From positions 1 through 64,000 of the forward strand of contig NZ_VJND01000007.1 in assembly GCF_007556605.1 (NCBI RefSeq): a stretch of DNA of 64,000 nucleotides, in the 5' to 3' direction. This DNA is from Tepidimonas sediminis. Its GTDB lineage: Bacteria > Pseudomonadota > Gammaproteobacteria > Burkholderiales > Burkholderiaceae_C. Below the pieces are notes generated by a model, which was given only the letters and a program-made list of their open reading frames with translations, was not told the origin of the DNA and ran no database searches. Every line of letters starts with the position of its first letter. The stretch's first letter is position 1. Both the position numbers and the translations under genes were made by a program. This document shows positions 37,477 to 45,855 of this stretch, piece after piece.

Positions 37477-38523
37477 ATGCACGCCACGTCCCCATCCTGC
37501 GCGAACTCAGGTCACCCGTGCCCCGGTACCCCCGATGGCGGTGCGGCGCCGCCCGGCGCGGCGGCGCTGGAGGTCTCGGTGGTGGTGCCGGTCTACCACG
37601 AGCGCGACAACCTGGCCGAGCTGGTCGAGCGCGTCGGCCAGGCCCTGCTGCCGACCGGCTGGTCGTTCGAGCTGATCTGCGTCGACGACGGCTCCACCGA
37701 CGGCAGCCTGGCGTTGCTGGCCGAGCTGGCGCAGCGCCACGCGTGGCTGCGGCCGGTGGCGCTGGCGCGCAACTACGGCCAGTCCACCGCGCTGCAGGCC
37801 GGCTTCGAGCGCGCGCGCGGGCGCTACATCGTGACGCTGGACGGTGACCTGCAAAACGACCCGGCCGACATCCCGGCGCTGATCGAGCGGCTGCAGCAGG
37901 ATCCGGAAGTGGACGTGATCTCTGGCTGGCGTCGCCAGCGCCAGGACAAGGCGCTGTCGCGCAAGCTGCCTTCGATGCTGGCCAACCGGCTGATCTCCTG
38001 GGCCACGCGCGTCAGGCTGCACGACTACGGCTGCGCGCTCAAGGCCTACCGTCGCGAGATCATCGAGCGCATCCACCTCTACGGTGAGCTGCACCGCTTC
38101 ATCCCGTCGCTGGCCAAGGAGGCCGGGGCGCGCATCGTCGAGGTGCCGGTGCGCCATCACCCGCGCACGCGCGGCCAGTCCAAGTACGGCATCGACCGCA
38201 CCTTCCGCGTGATCCTGGATCTGGTGCTGATCGTGTTCTTCCTGCGCTACCGGCAGCGGCCGCTGCACGCGTTCGGTGGGCTGGGGCTGTGGCTGCTGGT
38301 GCCGGGCATCCTGATCCTGCTGTACCTGGGCGTGCTCAAGCTGCTGGGCGAGGCCATCGGCGGCCGGCCGTTGCTGATGGCCGGGGTGATGATGGCCTTG
38401 ATGGGGGTGCAGCTGATCGTGGCCGGGCTCACCGGCGAGCTGCTGATCCGCATCTACCACGAAGGGGCGGCGCGGCCGCAGTACCACACGCGCGCGCTGC
38501 CGGCGCCGCGGCCTGACGCATGA
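37477..38523 (+). CDS. Family 2 glycosyltransferase, polyprenyl-phosphate type
   Basis: This 348-residue membrane glycosyltransferase resembles dolichol/undecaprenyl-phosphate sugar transferases (DPM1/ArnC/GtrB). The GT-A domain starts [15 protein letters not shown] and has VDDGSTDGS and the DGDLQNDP metal motif. [12 protein letters not shown] is characteristic. Two membrane helices follow near the C-terminus ([18 protein letters not shown] and a second around 305-325). It likely makes a lipid-linked sugar at the inner membrane. It overlaps the following flippase-like gene by 4 bp. Confidence 0.92.
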   Translation: MHATSPSCANSGHPCPGTPDGGAAPPGAAALEVSVVVPVYHERDNLAELVERVGQALLPTGWSFELICVDDGSTDGSLALLAELAQRHAWLRPVALARNYGQSTALQAGFERARGRYIVTLDGDLQNDPADIPALIERLQQDPEVDVISGWRRQRQDKALSRKLPSMLANRLISWATRVRLHDYGCALKAYRREIIERIHLYGELHRFIPSLAKEAGARIVEVPVRHHPRTRGQSKYGIDRTFRVILDLVLIVFFLRYRQRPLHAFGGLGLWLLVPGILILLYLGVLKLLGEAIGGRPLLMAGVMMALMGVQLIVAGLTGELLIRIYHEGAARPQYHTRALPAPRPDA

Positions 38524-39491
38524 GCGCGGCGGCGCGGCCGCTCGCGCGCCGGCTGCTGCGGCTGGCGGTGTCGCTGTCGATCCTGGCGGCGTTGCTGGCC
38601 TGGGTGGGCCCCCGGTCGCTGCTGGAGTCGCTGGCGCAGGCGGCGCCCGGCTGGGTGGCGGCCGGGGTGGCGCTGGCGCTGCTGGCCAATTCGGTGTGCG
38701 CGTGGCGCTGGCGCGCGCTGGCGCGGCGCCTGGGACACGAGGTGACGCCAGGCTGGGCGTGGGTGGCCTACCTGCGCGGCCAGGCGCTCAACGCCGTGCT
38801 GCCGGGGGCCACCGTCGGCGGCGACGTCTGGCGCGCCTGGGCACTGCATCGCGCCGGCATGCCGCTGGCGCGCGCCAGCGCCAGCGTGGTGCTGGATCGG
38901 CTCTCCGGGCTGTGGGCGCTGGTGCTGCTGGGCGGCGCGGTGCTGCTGCCGGCGCTGATGGCCGGTCTGCCGCCGGGAGCGTGGCCCGGGCTGCAGGCGC
39001 TGGCCACGCCGGCGCTGGCGGGGCTGCTCGGTGTGGCCACGCTGGCGCTGGCGCTGGCGCCGCTTGCGCTGCTGCGCGCGGGCGCACGCGTGCCGTGGGC
39101 CCGGCGGCCGTGGTGGCGCGGCTGGCGGGAGCTGGCGCAGCGCGACCCGGTGGGCCTGTGGGCGCAGCAGCTGCGGCTGTCGCTGGTGGCGCAGGCCGCC
39201 ACGGTGGCGGCGCTGGCCGCCGCGGCGCGCGCGCTGGATCTGCCGCTGGCGTGGTGGTGGCTGGTGCCGGCGGCCACGCCGATTTTCATTGCAGCGGCAC
39301 TGCCGGTGGGGCTGGGCGGCTGGGGCACGCGCGAGGCGGCCGCCGCGGCCGTGCTCGGTTTGCTCGGCGTGCCGGCGGCGCAGGCGGTGGCGGTGTCGGT
39401 GCTGTTCGGGTTGTATCCGCTGCTGCAGGCGCCGCTGGGCCTGCTGCCGCTGCCGCGCGCCGAGGCTCCAGCCGGGCCCGCGCGTCCGTGA
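38520..39491 (+). CDS. Flippase-like (UPF0104/LPG synthase TM) membrane protein
   Basis: This 323-residue protein has seven to eight hydrophobic helices and the family features of lysylphosphatidylglycerol-synthase-type transmembrane domains: WRWRALARRLG, YLRGQALNAVLPGATVGGDVWRAW, VLDRLSGLWALV and ALPVGLGGWGTREAAAA. Such proteins often sit beside glycosyltransferases that load lipid carriers, and a role in moving a lipid-linked sugar is inferred from that. It is translationally coupled to the glycosyltransferase (ATGA). Confidence 0.87.
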   Translation: MSAAARPLARRLLRLAVSLSILAALLAWVGPRSLLESLAQAAPGWVAAGVALALLANSVCAWRWRALARRLGHEVTPGWAWVAYLRGQALNAVLPGATVGGDVWRAWALHRAGMPLARASASVVLDRLSGLWALVLLGGAVLLPALMAGLPPGAWPGLQALATPALAGLLGVATLALALAPLALLRAGARVPWARRPWWRGWRELAQRDPVGLWAQQLRLSLVAQAATVAALAAAARALDLPLAWWWLVPAATPIFIAAALPVGLGGWGTREAAAAAVLGLLGVPAAQAVAVSVLFGLYPLLQAPLGLLPLPRAEAPAGPARP

Positions 39492-39522
39492 CGTCGACGG
39501 AGCCGGCCGCAGGCGCGGCGCC

Positions 39523-40305
39523 TTACTGCACCTTGGCCCGGCTGCGCAGCTGCTCCTGGAAACGGGCGAGCTTGTGCTGCTGCAGTTGCTGCTGCAGTTG
39601 CGGCTTGACGGTCTCGAAGTCGGGCAGCTGTGCCTTGCGAACGTCGTCGACGCGGATGACGTGCCAGCCGAACTGGCTCTTGACCGGCTCGGGGCTGACT
39701 TCACCCTTGCCGAGCCGGGCCATCGCCTGCCCGAACTCCGGCACGAAGACATCCGGCGTGGCCCAGTCGAGGTCGCCGCCGTTGGCCCCGGAACCCTTGT
39801 CCTTCGAGCGCTGGCGCGCCAGGTCCTCGAACTTGGCGCCCCTGGCCAGTTCCGCCAGGATCGCCTTGGCCTCGTCCTCGGTCTCCACCAGGATGTGGCG
39901 CGCACGGTACTCTTGCCCCATCGACTGCGCGATGCGGTCGTACTCGGCGCGCAGTTCGGCGTCGGTGACGGGGTTGCGCCGCTGCTCGTCGGCGAACAGC
40001 TCGCGGATCAGGACGGTCTGCTGGGCCAGCTCCAGCTGCGCCTTGACCTCGGGGGAGGCGCGCAGGCCACGCCGCTCGGCTTCCTGCATGAAGATCTCGC
40101 GCAGGATGGCCTCCTCGCGCAGCTGCTCGCGCACCTGGTCGTCGATCGGGCGGCCGGAACGCGCCACCTGCGCCTCCAGCGCCTTCAGGCGCGCGCTGGG
40201 CACGGGCTTGCCGTTGACGATGGCGAGGTTCTGCGCCGCAGCGGGCGCCGCGAGCACCGCGGTCAGCACGGCGGCCAGCGCGGCGTGGGTCGGATTCGGT
40301 TTCAT
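39523..40305 (-). CDS. Parvulin-type peptidyl-prolyl isomerase, exported
   Basis: This 260-residue foldase begins with a signal peptide (HAALAAVLTAVLAAPAAAQ) cleaved around residue 25. A SurA/PrsA-like helical N domain follows, then a rotamase domain (RARHILVETEDEAKAIL, GGDLDWATPDVFVPEFGQAM, SQFGWHVIRVDD) and a basic C-terminal helix. It acts in the periplasm on outer-membrane protein folding. It is last in the minus-strand order msrB-yciB-bolA-parvulin, a recurring Burkholderiales arrangement. Confidence 0.94.
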   Translation of the reverse strand: MKPNPTHAALAAVLTAVLAAPAAAQNLAIVNGKPVPSARLKALEAQVARSGRPIDDQVREQLREEAILREIFMQEAERRGLRASPEVKAQLELAQQTVLIRELFADEQRRNPVTDAELRAEYDRIAQSMGQEYRARHILVETEDEAKAILAELARGAKFEDLARQRSKDKGSGANGGDLDWATPDVFVPEFGQAMARLGKGEVSPEPVKSQFGWHVIRVDDVRKAQLPDFETVKPQLQQQLQQHKLARFQEQLRSRAKVQ

Positions 40306-40353
40306 CAGGAAGGGAAAGGCAACGTTCAGGAGGGGTGGAAGGGCCCGCGACGG

Positions 40354-40656
40354 TCAGGCCGCGTGGGCCGGCTGGCGCTCGATTTCCAGCGCCAAGGCGT
40401 GCAGGCCAGCGTCGAAGGCCGGTCGCAGCGCATCATACACAACCCGATGGGCGGCCACGCGGCTGAGGCCGTCGAGCCGATCGGCGGCGATGCGCACGCG
40501 AAAATGCGTGCCGCGTCCGCTCGGGCTGGCGCCGGCGTGGCCGGCATGGGCGGCGCTTTCGTCGATGACCTCGAGGCGCCGCGGCGCCAGGGTGGCCCGC
40601 AGCAACGCCTCGATCAGCTCGGCGCTGGGCAGGCTGCGCGGAAAGGCGGGGGTCAT
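40354..40656 (-). CDS. BolA family protein
   Basis: This 100-residue protein has the BolA fold: [22 protein letters not shown], then [29 protein letters not shown], with conserved HxGH-like and RHRxVY-like parts. BolA proteins work with monothiol glutaredoxins in iron-sulfur trafficking or act as regulators. The ATG overlaps the yciB stop by 4 bp. A longer open frame upstream is a shadow of yciB. Confidence 0.93.
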   Translation of the reverse strand: MTPAFPRSLPSAELIEALLRATLAPRRLEVIDESAAHAGHAGASPSGRGTHFRVRIAADRLDGLSRVAAHRVVYDALRPAFDAGLHALALEIERQPAHAA

Positions 40657-41186
40657 GCGGTCTTGTCCTTCAGGTGGCGGGCCACGTAGAGTCCCTGGCC
40701 GACCAGGAAGGCCAGCGGAAACACGTAGCCCCAGAGTTTGAAATCGACCCAGGCGTCGGTGGAGAACCAGGCCGCCACCGCGCCGTTGAGCGCGGCCATG
40801 AAGACGCAGTAGGCGATCCAGGCCAGCGCCAGGCGGTGCCAGACCGCCGGCGGCAGCGGCAGCTGGCTGCCCAGCAGCTGCTGCAGCACGTTGCGCCGCC
40901 AGCCCCACAGGGCCGCAGCCAGCACCAACGCCAGCGCGCCGTACAGCACGGTGGGCTTCCACTTGATGAAGCGCTCGTCCTGCAGCACGAGCGTCAGCGC
41001 GCCGAAGATCAGGATCAGCGCCAGCGTGACCTTGTGCATCGCCTGCAGCCGGCGGTCCAGCGCCCAGACGATGCCCATCTGCACGACGGTGGCGGCCATC
41101 AGCACCGCGGTGGCGGTGTAGATGCCGCCGATGCGGTAGGCGACGAAGAACGCCAGGATCGGCGCGAAGTCCAGCAACAGTCGCAT
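40653..41186 (-). CDS. yciB: Septation protein A / intracellular septation protein YciB
   Basis: This 177-residue inner-membrane protein has five hydrophobic helices and the family signature [58 protein letters not shown] and [20 protein letters not shown]. YciB/IspZ proteins affect cell division and envelope integrity, with interactions reported with division and cell-wall elongation proteins. It is coupled to bolA downstream. Confidence 0.95.
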   Translation of the reverse strand: MRLLLDFAPILAFFVAYRIGGIYTATAVLMAATVVQMGIVWALDRRLQAMHKVTLALILIFGALTLVLQDERFIKWKPTVLYGALALVLAAALWGWRRNVLQQLLGSQLPLPPAVWHRLALAWIAYCVFMAALNGAVAAWFSTDAWVDFKLWGYVFPLAFLVGQGLYVARHLKDKTA

Positions 41187-41223
41187 GGGGCGATTATGCG
41201 CACGGCGCGGCCGCCGCGCCGGC

Positions 41224-41655
41224 TCAGGCGGGCTGCCAGCGCAGCGCGGCCGAGTTCATGCAGTAGCGCAGGCCGGTGGGCGGCGGACCGTCGTCGAACA
41301 CGTGCCCGAGGTGGGCGCCGCAGCCCGCGCACAGGGTCTCGGTGCGCACCATGCCGTGGCTGCGGTCGAGCCGCTCGACGATGGCGCCGGGGCGGGCGCG
41401 CCAGAAACTCGGCCAGCCGCAGCCGGCGTCGAACTTGGTGTCGCTGTCGAACAGGTGGGTGCCGCAGACGATGCAATGGTAGCGCCCGGGGCGCCACCAG
41501 TCCTCGTAGCGGCCGCTGAACGGGCGCTCGGTGGCGGCGTGCCGGGTCACCTGCCAGGCCAGCGGCTCAGCCTCGCCGCGCGCCAGCAGCGCCTGCAGAT
41601 GCGCCTGCCAGCGCGCGTCGTCGGGGCGCAGGGGAAAGGGGGGAAGGTCGCTCAT
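41224..41655 (-). CDS. msrB: Peptide methionine-R-sulfoxide reductase
   Basis: This 143-residue enzyme repairs R-methionine sulfoxide. Catalytic Cys132 is in [11 protein letters not shown]. Two CxxC pairs (Cys61/64 and Cys109/112) bind zinc, and Cys79 in GCGWPSFW is the probable resolving residue. The start MSDLPPFPL is chosen over an ATG 27 bp upstream on length grounds. It is the first gene of the four-gene minus-strand run. Confidence 0.95.
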   Translation of the reverse strand: MSDLPPFPLRPDDARWQAHLQALLARGEAEPLAWQVTRHAATERPFSGRYEDWWRPGRYHCIVCGTHLFDSDTKFDAGCGWPSFWRARPGAIVERLDRSHGMVRTETLCAGCGAHLGHVFDDGPPPTGLRYCMNSAALRWQPA

Positions 41656-41760
41656 GGTCGGCGTCGGACGGGATGCGGGCAAGGCCGCATTGTCGGGTCA
41701 GGGCCGCCAAGGTGCCGGTGGACGTCCGTGGCGGCCCGGCTGGCGGCGCGGGTATCACGC

Positions 41761-42465
41761 TCAGGCCGCCGCCGGCTGAACCGCCGTCCGCGCGCCAAGC
41801 AGACCCTCCAGCGCCGCGCGGTCGCCGACCTCGACGCGGCTGAAGTCCAGCGTGACCCAGCCGCGCGCCTCGAAGGCCTTGAGGACGCGGTTGATCGTCT
41901 GGCGCGACAGACCGGCCAGGTGGCCCAGGTCTTCCTGGGACAGCGTGATGCGCTGCACCCCGGCGCCGCAGAACATCAGCAGCACCTGCGCCACCCGCTC
42001 CTGCGGGGTACACAGCCGCCCCGCCTCGATGGCGGTCATCGCCTGGCCGAGCCGGTGGTTGAGCCGCTCGATCAGGAAGTGGTTGAAGGGCAGGCTGGTG
42101 GCGTGCAGCCGCTGGAACCACGGCAGCGGCAGGCCGATCAGCGTCGTGTCGCGCAGCGCCACCACGTCGTAGCGCCAGCTGCCGCCGCGCAGCACCGTGC
42201 CCTCGCCGAACCACTGGCCGGCCGGTACCCCGAGGAAGGCCGACACGCGTCCGTCGGGCGCGGCGGTCTGCAGCTTGGCCATGCCGGCCAGCACCGCCCA
42301 CCAGGCCTGCACCGGCGAGCCGCGTGCCAGCAGGCGCTCGCCGCGGCCAGCGCGGTGCAGCAGCATGGCGTCCACCAGCTCGCGCTGGGTGGCAGCGTCC
42401 AGCCCGACGAACCAGGGCTGTTGCGACAGGAAGATGCGAACCGGATGGCGGGGGTCGAGGCTCAT
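41761..42465 (-). CDS. Crp/Fnr-family transcriptional regulator
   Basis: This 234-residue regulator has an N-terminal cyclic-nucleotide-binding-type barrel (ERLLARGSPVQAWWAVLAGMAKL, GQWFGEGTVLRGG) and a C-terminal winged helix (LSQEDLGHLAGLSRQTINRVLKAFEARGWV). The FNR iron-sulfur cysteines are missing and the cAMP-contact residues are not clear, so the signal is unknown. It is divergent from an acyl-CoA ligase gene. A TGTCG-N6-CGACA site lies 16 bp before its ATG. It may control the neighbouring catabolic genes. Confidence 0.9.
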   Translation of the reverse strand: MSLDPRHPVRIFLSQQPWFVGLDAATQRELVDAMLLHRAGRGERLLARGSPVQAWWAVLAGMAKLQTAAPDGRVSAFLGVPAGQWFGEGTVLRGGSWRYDVVALRDTTLIGLPLPWFQRLHATSLPFNHFLIERLNHRLGQAMTAIEAGRLCTPQERVAQVLLMFCGAGVQRITLSQEDLGHLAGLSRQTINRVLKAFEARGWVTLDFSRVEVGDRAALEGLLGARTAVQPAAA

Positions 42466-42481
42466 GCGGGCAGGGCAGGGA

Positions 42482-42497
42482 TGTCGGCGCGGCGACA
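42482..42497. promoter_or_regulatory. Candidate Crp/Fnr-type operator
   Basis: TGTCG (42482-42486) and CGACA (42493-42497) are inverted arms separated by 6 bp, the same geometry as the CRP site TGTGA-N6-TCACA. It lies immediately upstream of the Crp/Fnr gene in the divergent gap and fits autoregulation. Only one copy was noticed. Confidence 0.4.
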
Positions 42498-42577
42498 GTT
42501 GTGGCGCCGGCACGGGGGGATTGTCGCGCGGGCGCGGCACCGTGGCACCGCCGTCGTCGTAAGCTTAACGTCGGGAA

Positions 42578-42598
42578 GGCGCACCGTCCTGGTGCGCC
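42578..42598 (+). other. Leader hairpin before the acyl-CoA ligase
   Basis: GGCGCACC and GGTGCGCC form a perfect 8-bp stem with loop GTCCT, 42 bp upstream of the ligase ATG. No T-run follows. It may be a leader structure or an operator; the sequence just before it is AAGCTTAACG. Confidence 0.4.
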
Positions 42599-42640
42599 CC
42601 GTGAGCCACGCCCCCAACCGCCGTTGGACAGGAGACTGCC

Positions 42641-44278
42641 ATGCTGGGCCTGATGCAGGATCGCCCGTTGCTGATTTCGGATCTGATCGAGCACGCCGCG
42701 CGTCACCACGGTGACGTCGAGATCGTCTCGCGCCGCGTCGAGGGTGACATCCACCGCACCACCTACGCCGAGGCGGCGCGGCGGGCGCGCCGGCTGGCGC
42801 ACGCGCTCGATGCGCTCGGGCTCGAGCAGGGCGAGCGCATCGCCACGCTGGCTTGGAACGGCTACCGGCACTTCGAGATGTACTACGGCGTCAGCGGCTC
42901 GGGGCGCGTGCTGCACACCATCAACCCGCGCCTGCTGCCGGAGCAGATCGCCTGGATCGTCAACCACGCGGAGGACCGCGTGCTGGCGTTCGACATGACC
43001 TTCTGGCCGATCGTCAAGGCGATCCACGCCAAGTGCCCCACGGTGCGCCGCTGGGTGGCGCTGTGCGACGCCGGGCACCTGGCGCGCCTGACCGCCGACG
43101 GCGCGATCCCGGACCTGATCGCCTACGAGGACTGGATCGCGCCGCACCCCGACCGCTACGACTGGCCGCGCTTTTCCGACGAGACCGCCAGCAGCATGTG
43201 CTACACCAGCGGTACCACCGGTCATCCGAAGGCGGCGCTCTACAGCCACAAGTCCACCATCCTGCACGCCTATGCCTCCGCGCTGCCCGACGTGATGTGC
43301 CTGAGCGCGCGCGACTGCGTGTTGCCGGTGGTGCCGATGTTCCACGTCAACGCCTGGGGCATTCCGTACGCGGCCGCGGCCGTGGGCTGCAAGCTGGTGC
43401 TGCCCGGCGCCCAGCTGGACGGCAAGTCGGTGTGGGAGCTGCTGGATGCCGAGCGCGTGACGATGGCCGCCGGCGTGCCCACGGTGTGGCAGATGCTGCT
43501 GGCGCACATGGCGGCCAACGGGCTGCAGCTGCCGCACCTGCAGCGCACGGTGATCGGCGGCTCGGCCTGCCCGCCGGCGATGATCAAGGCGTTCCGCGAG
43601 CAGTACGGCGTGGAGGTCCTGCACGCCTGGGGCATGACGGAACTCAGTCCGCTGGGTACGCTGTGCACGCTCAAGAACAAGCACCTGCAGCTGCCCGAGG
43701 AGGAGCAGATGAAGATCCGCCTCAAGCAGGGCCGCGGCATCTTCGGCATCGACATGAAGATCGTCGGGCCCGACGGGCGCGAGCTGCCGTGGGACGGCGT
43801 GTCGCAGGGCGAGCTGATGGTGCGCGGGCCGTGGGTGATCCGCGACTACTACCGCAGCGGCCAGCCCAGTCCGCTGGTCGACGGCTGGTTCCCCACCGGC
43901 GACGTGGCCACGATCGATCCGGACGGCTACATGCAGATCACCGACCGCAGCAAGGACGTGATCAAGTCCGGCGGGGAGTGGATCAGCTCGATCGACGTCG
44001 AGAACATCGCCATGGCGCACCCGGCGGTGCTGATGGCGGCCTGCATCGGCGTCAAGCACCCCAAGTGGGATGAACGTCCGATCGTCGTCGTGGTCAAAAA
44101 GCCCGGTGCCGAGCTGACGCGCGAGGAGCTGCTGGCGTTCTACGAGGGCAAGCTGGCCAAGTGGCAGATTCCCGATGACGTCGTGTTCGTCGACGCGATC
44201 CCGCTGGGCGCCACCGGCAAGATGCAGAAGATGAAGCTGCGCGAGATGCTGGCCGACTACCGCCTGCCCGGGCTTTGA
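42641..44278 (+). CDS. Fatty acyl-CoA ligase (AMP-forming)
   Basis: This 545-residue adenylate-forming enzyme activates a carboxylic acid with ATP and CoA. The P-loop is CYTSGTTGHPKAALYSHKS, with A4/A5 regions HVNAWGIPYAAA and HAWGMTELSPLG, A7 GWFPTGDVATIDPDGYMQITDRSKDVIKSGGEW, and the catalytic lysine in PLGATGKMQKMKLRE. It belongs to the medium-chain (AlkK-like) group, which databases also label 3-(methylthio)propionyl-CoA ligase. The substrate is not determined. A GGACAGGAGACTGCC ribosome site precedes the ATG. It is upstream of an ABC importer and a beta-oxidation operon, consistent with uptake and activation of an organic acid. Confidence 0.94.
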   Translation: MLGLMQDRPLLISDLIEHAARHHGDVEIVSRRVEGDIHRTTYAEAARRARRLAHALDALGLEQGERIATLAWNGYRHFEMYYGVSGSGRVLHTINPRLLPEQIAWIVNHAEDRVLAFDMTFWPIVKAIHAKCPTVRRWVALCDAGHLARLTADGAIPDLIAYEDWIAPHPDRYDWPRFSDETASSMCYTSGTTGHPKAALYSHKSTILHAYASALPDVMCLSARDCVLPVVPMFHVNAWGIPYAAAAVGCKLVLPGAQLDGKSVWELLDAERVTMAAGVPTVWQMLLAHMAANGLQLPHLQRTVIGGSACPPAMIKAFREQYGVEVLHAWGMTELSPLGTLCTLKNKHLQLPEEEQMKIRLKQGRGIFGIDMKIVGPDGRELPWDGVSQGELMVRGPWVIRDYYRSGQPSPLVDGWFPTGDVATIDPDGYMQITDRSKDVIKSGGEWISSIDVENIAMAHPAVLMAACIGVKHPKWDERPIVVVVKKPGAELTREELLAFYEGKLAKWQIPDDVVFVDAIPLGATGKMQKMKLREMLADYRLPGL

Positions 44279-44293
44279 GCCCTGCTGGTCGGA

Positions 44294-44314
44294 GGGGCGA
44301 CGGATTGTCGCCCC
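44294..44314 (+). other. Hairpin after the acyl-CoA ligase stop
   Basis: GGGGCGAC (44294-44301) and GTCGCCCC (44307-44314) form a perfect 8-bp stem with loop GGATT, 16 bp past the stop. No T-run follows, so it may stabilise the 3' end or pause polymerase before the transporter genes rather than terminate efficiently. Confidence 0.45.
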
Positions 44315-44423
44315 GACGACGGTCGCCAAGGTGATAGCGCTGCGGGGTTTCCCCTGATCGTTGCGGCGCAGCATGCAGCTTAAGCTCGTCGATGCGGACC
44401 ACCCACCACACAAGGAGACAACC

Positions 44424-45725
44424 ATGAACCGGACCTTTCGACCGATCGTCGTGGCGGCGATGCTGGGGCTGGCGCTGACCAGCGTGGCGCAGGCGCAGAG
44501 CGCCCGCCAGGCCAAGCGCGAGCAGGCGCAGGCCGCGGCCAACGCGCCGCTGGCGGGCCAGACGGTCAAGATCGCCTGGATCGATCCGCTGTCGGGCCTG
44601 ATGGCGCCGGTGGGGCAGAACCAGGTGCGCAGCTTCCAGTTCTTCGCCGAGAAGTTCAGCGGGCCGAACAAGCACAACCCGGCCGGCGTGAAGTGGGAGG
44701 TGGTGCCGTTCGACAACAAGCTCAGCCCGGCCGAGAGCCTGACGGCGCTGCAGTCGGCCATCGACCAGGGTATCCGCTACATCACGCAGGGCAACGGCTC
44801 GTCGGTGGCCGGCGCCCTCATCGAGGCGGTGGCGCGCCACAACGCGCGCAACCCGGGCAAGGAGGTGATCTTCCTGAACCACTCGGCGGTGGATCCGGAC
44901 TTCACCAACAGCAAGTGCAACTACTGGCACTTCCGTTTCGACGCCGACACCTCGATGAAGATGGAGGCGCTGACCACCTTCATGAAGGATCAGCCCGACG
45001 TCAAGAAGGTCTACCTGCTCAACCAGAACTATTCGCACGGCCACCAGGTGGCCAAGTACGCCAAGGAGCTGCTGGCGCGCAAGCGGCCCGACATCCAGAT
45101 CGTCGGCGAGGATCTGCACCCGCTGGCGCAGGTGCGCGATTTCGCGCCCTACATCGCCAAGATCAAGGCCTCCGGGGCCGACGCGGTCATCACCGGCAAC
45201 TGGGGCTCGGACCTGGCGCTGCTGGTCAAGGCCGCCAACGAGGGCGGCTACGCCGGCAAGTTCTTCACCTACTACGCCGGCGTCACCGGCACGCCCACCG
45301 CCCTGGGAACCTCCTCCGAAGGCAAGGTCTATCAGGTCTCGTACAACCATTACAACATGGGCGGCGAGATGCAGCAGTGGCAGAACGAGTTCAAGCAGCG
45401 CTTCAACGCCGACTTCTACACCGGCTCGGTGATCCACATCTTCCGCTCGCTGTCGGAGGCGATGGCCAAGGCCAAGTCGACCGATCCGGTCCAGGTGGCC
45501 AAGGCGCTGGAGGGCCTGAGGTTCACCAGTTACAACGGCGAGGTCGAGATGCGCAAGACCGATCACCAGCTGCAGCAGCCCCTGTACCTGACGCGCTGGC
45601 AGAAGGCCGACGCCAAGTTTCCGTACAGCGTCGAGAACACGGGCATGACGTTCGCGCTGGTGCGCGAATTCCCCTCCTACGTCTCGAGCACGCCCACCAG
45701 CTGCGCGATGCAGCGGCCCAACTGA
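44424..45725 (+). CDS. Liv-type ABC importer substrate-binding protein
   Basis: This 433-residue periplasmic binding protein starts with a signal peptide (FRPIVVAAMLGLALTSVAQAQ). It has the type I periplasmic fold of LivJ/LivK relatives: VKIAWIDPLSGLMAPVGQNQ, LSPAESLTALQSAIDQGIRY, and the GADAVITGNWGSDLALLVKAANEGG segment. It is longer than classical branched-chain amino acid binders (about 370 residues). An AAGGAGA ribosome site is present. The neighbouring acyl-CoA ligase suggests the cargo could be an aromatic or aliphatic acid instead of leucine. Confidence 0.92.
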   Translation: MNRTFRPIVVAAMLGLALTSVAQAQSARQAKREQAQAAANAPLAGQTVKIAWIDPLSGLMAPVGQNQVRSFQFFAEKFSGPNKHNPAGVKWEVVPFDNKLSPAESLTALQSAIDQGIRYITQGNGSSVAGALIEAVARHNARNPGKEVIFLNHSAVDPDFTNSKCNYWHFRFDADTSMKMEALTTFMKDQPDVKKVYLLNQNYSHGHQVAKYAKELLARKRPDIQIVGEDLHPLAQVRDFAPYIAKIKASGADAVITGNWGSDLALLVKAANEGGYAGKFFTYYAGVTGTPTALGTSSEGKVYQVSYNHYNMGGEMQQWQNEFKQRFNADFYTGSVIHIFRSLSEAMAKAKSTDPVQVAKALEGLRFTSYNGEVEMRKTDHQLQQPLYLTRWQKADAKFPYSVENTGMTFALVREFPSYVSSTPTSCAMQRPN

Positions 45726-45855
45726 GCGCCGCGTCGCCGCCGGCCGGCATGGCGGCCGGCGGCCGCCCCGCGGGCGCGGCCTTCCCAGCCTGAGCCGGGC
45801 ACGGGCCCGCCGGGGATGCCCGTCCTTGCGTGCGCCACCTCAAGCGGATGCCCTC

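Noticed and set aside
36127-37495. Extension of the AAA ATPase frame upstream through ugd
   Set aside because: The region encodes ugd in another frame with full homology; GTG at 36127 gives a complete ATPase domain.
42508-42527. Possible sigma-54 site (CGGCACG...TTGTC) before the acyl-CoA ligase
   Set aside because: The spacing between the GG and GC elements is wrong by two bases and the -12 part is TTGTC rather than TTGC.
44377-44386. AGCTTAAGCT palindrome before the importer operon and AAGCTTAACG at 42561 before the ligase
   Set aside because: The similarity is only six bases (GCTTAA) and no promoter spacing supports a common operator.
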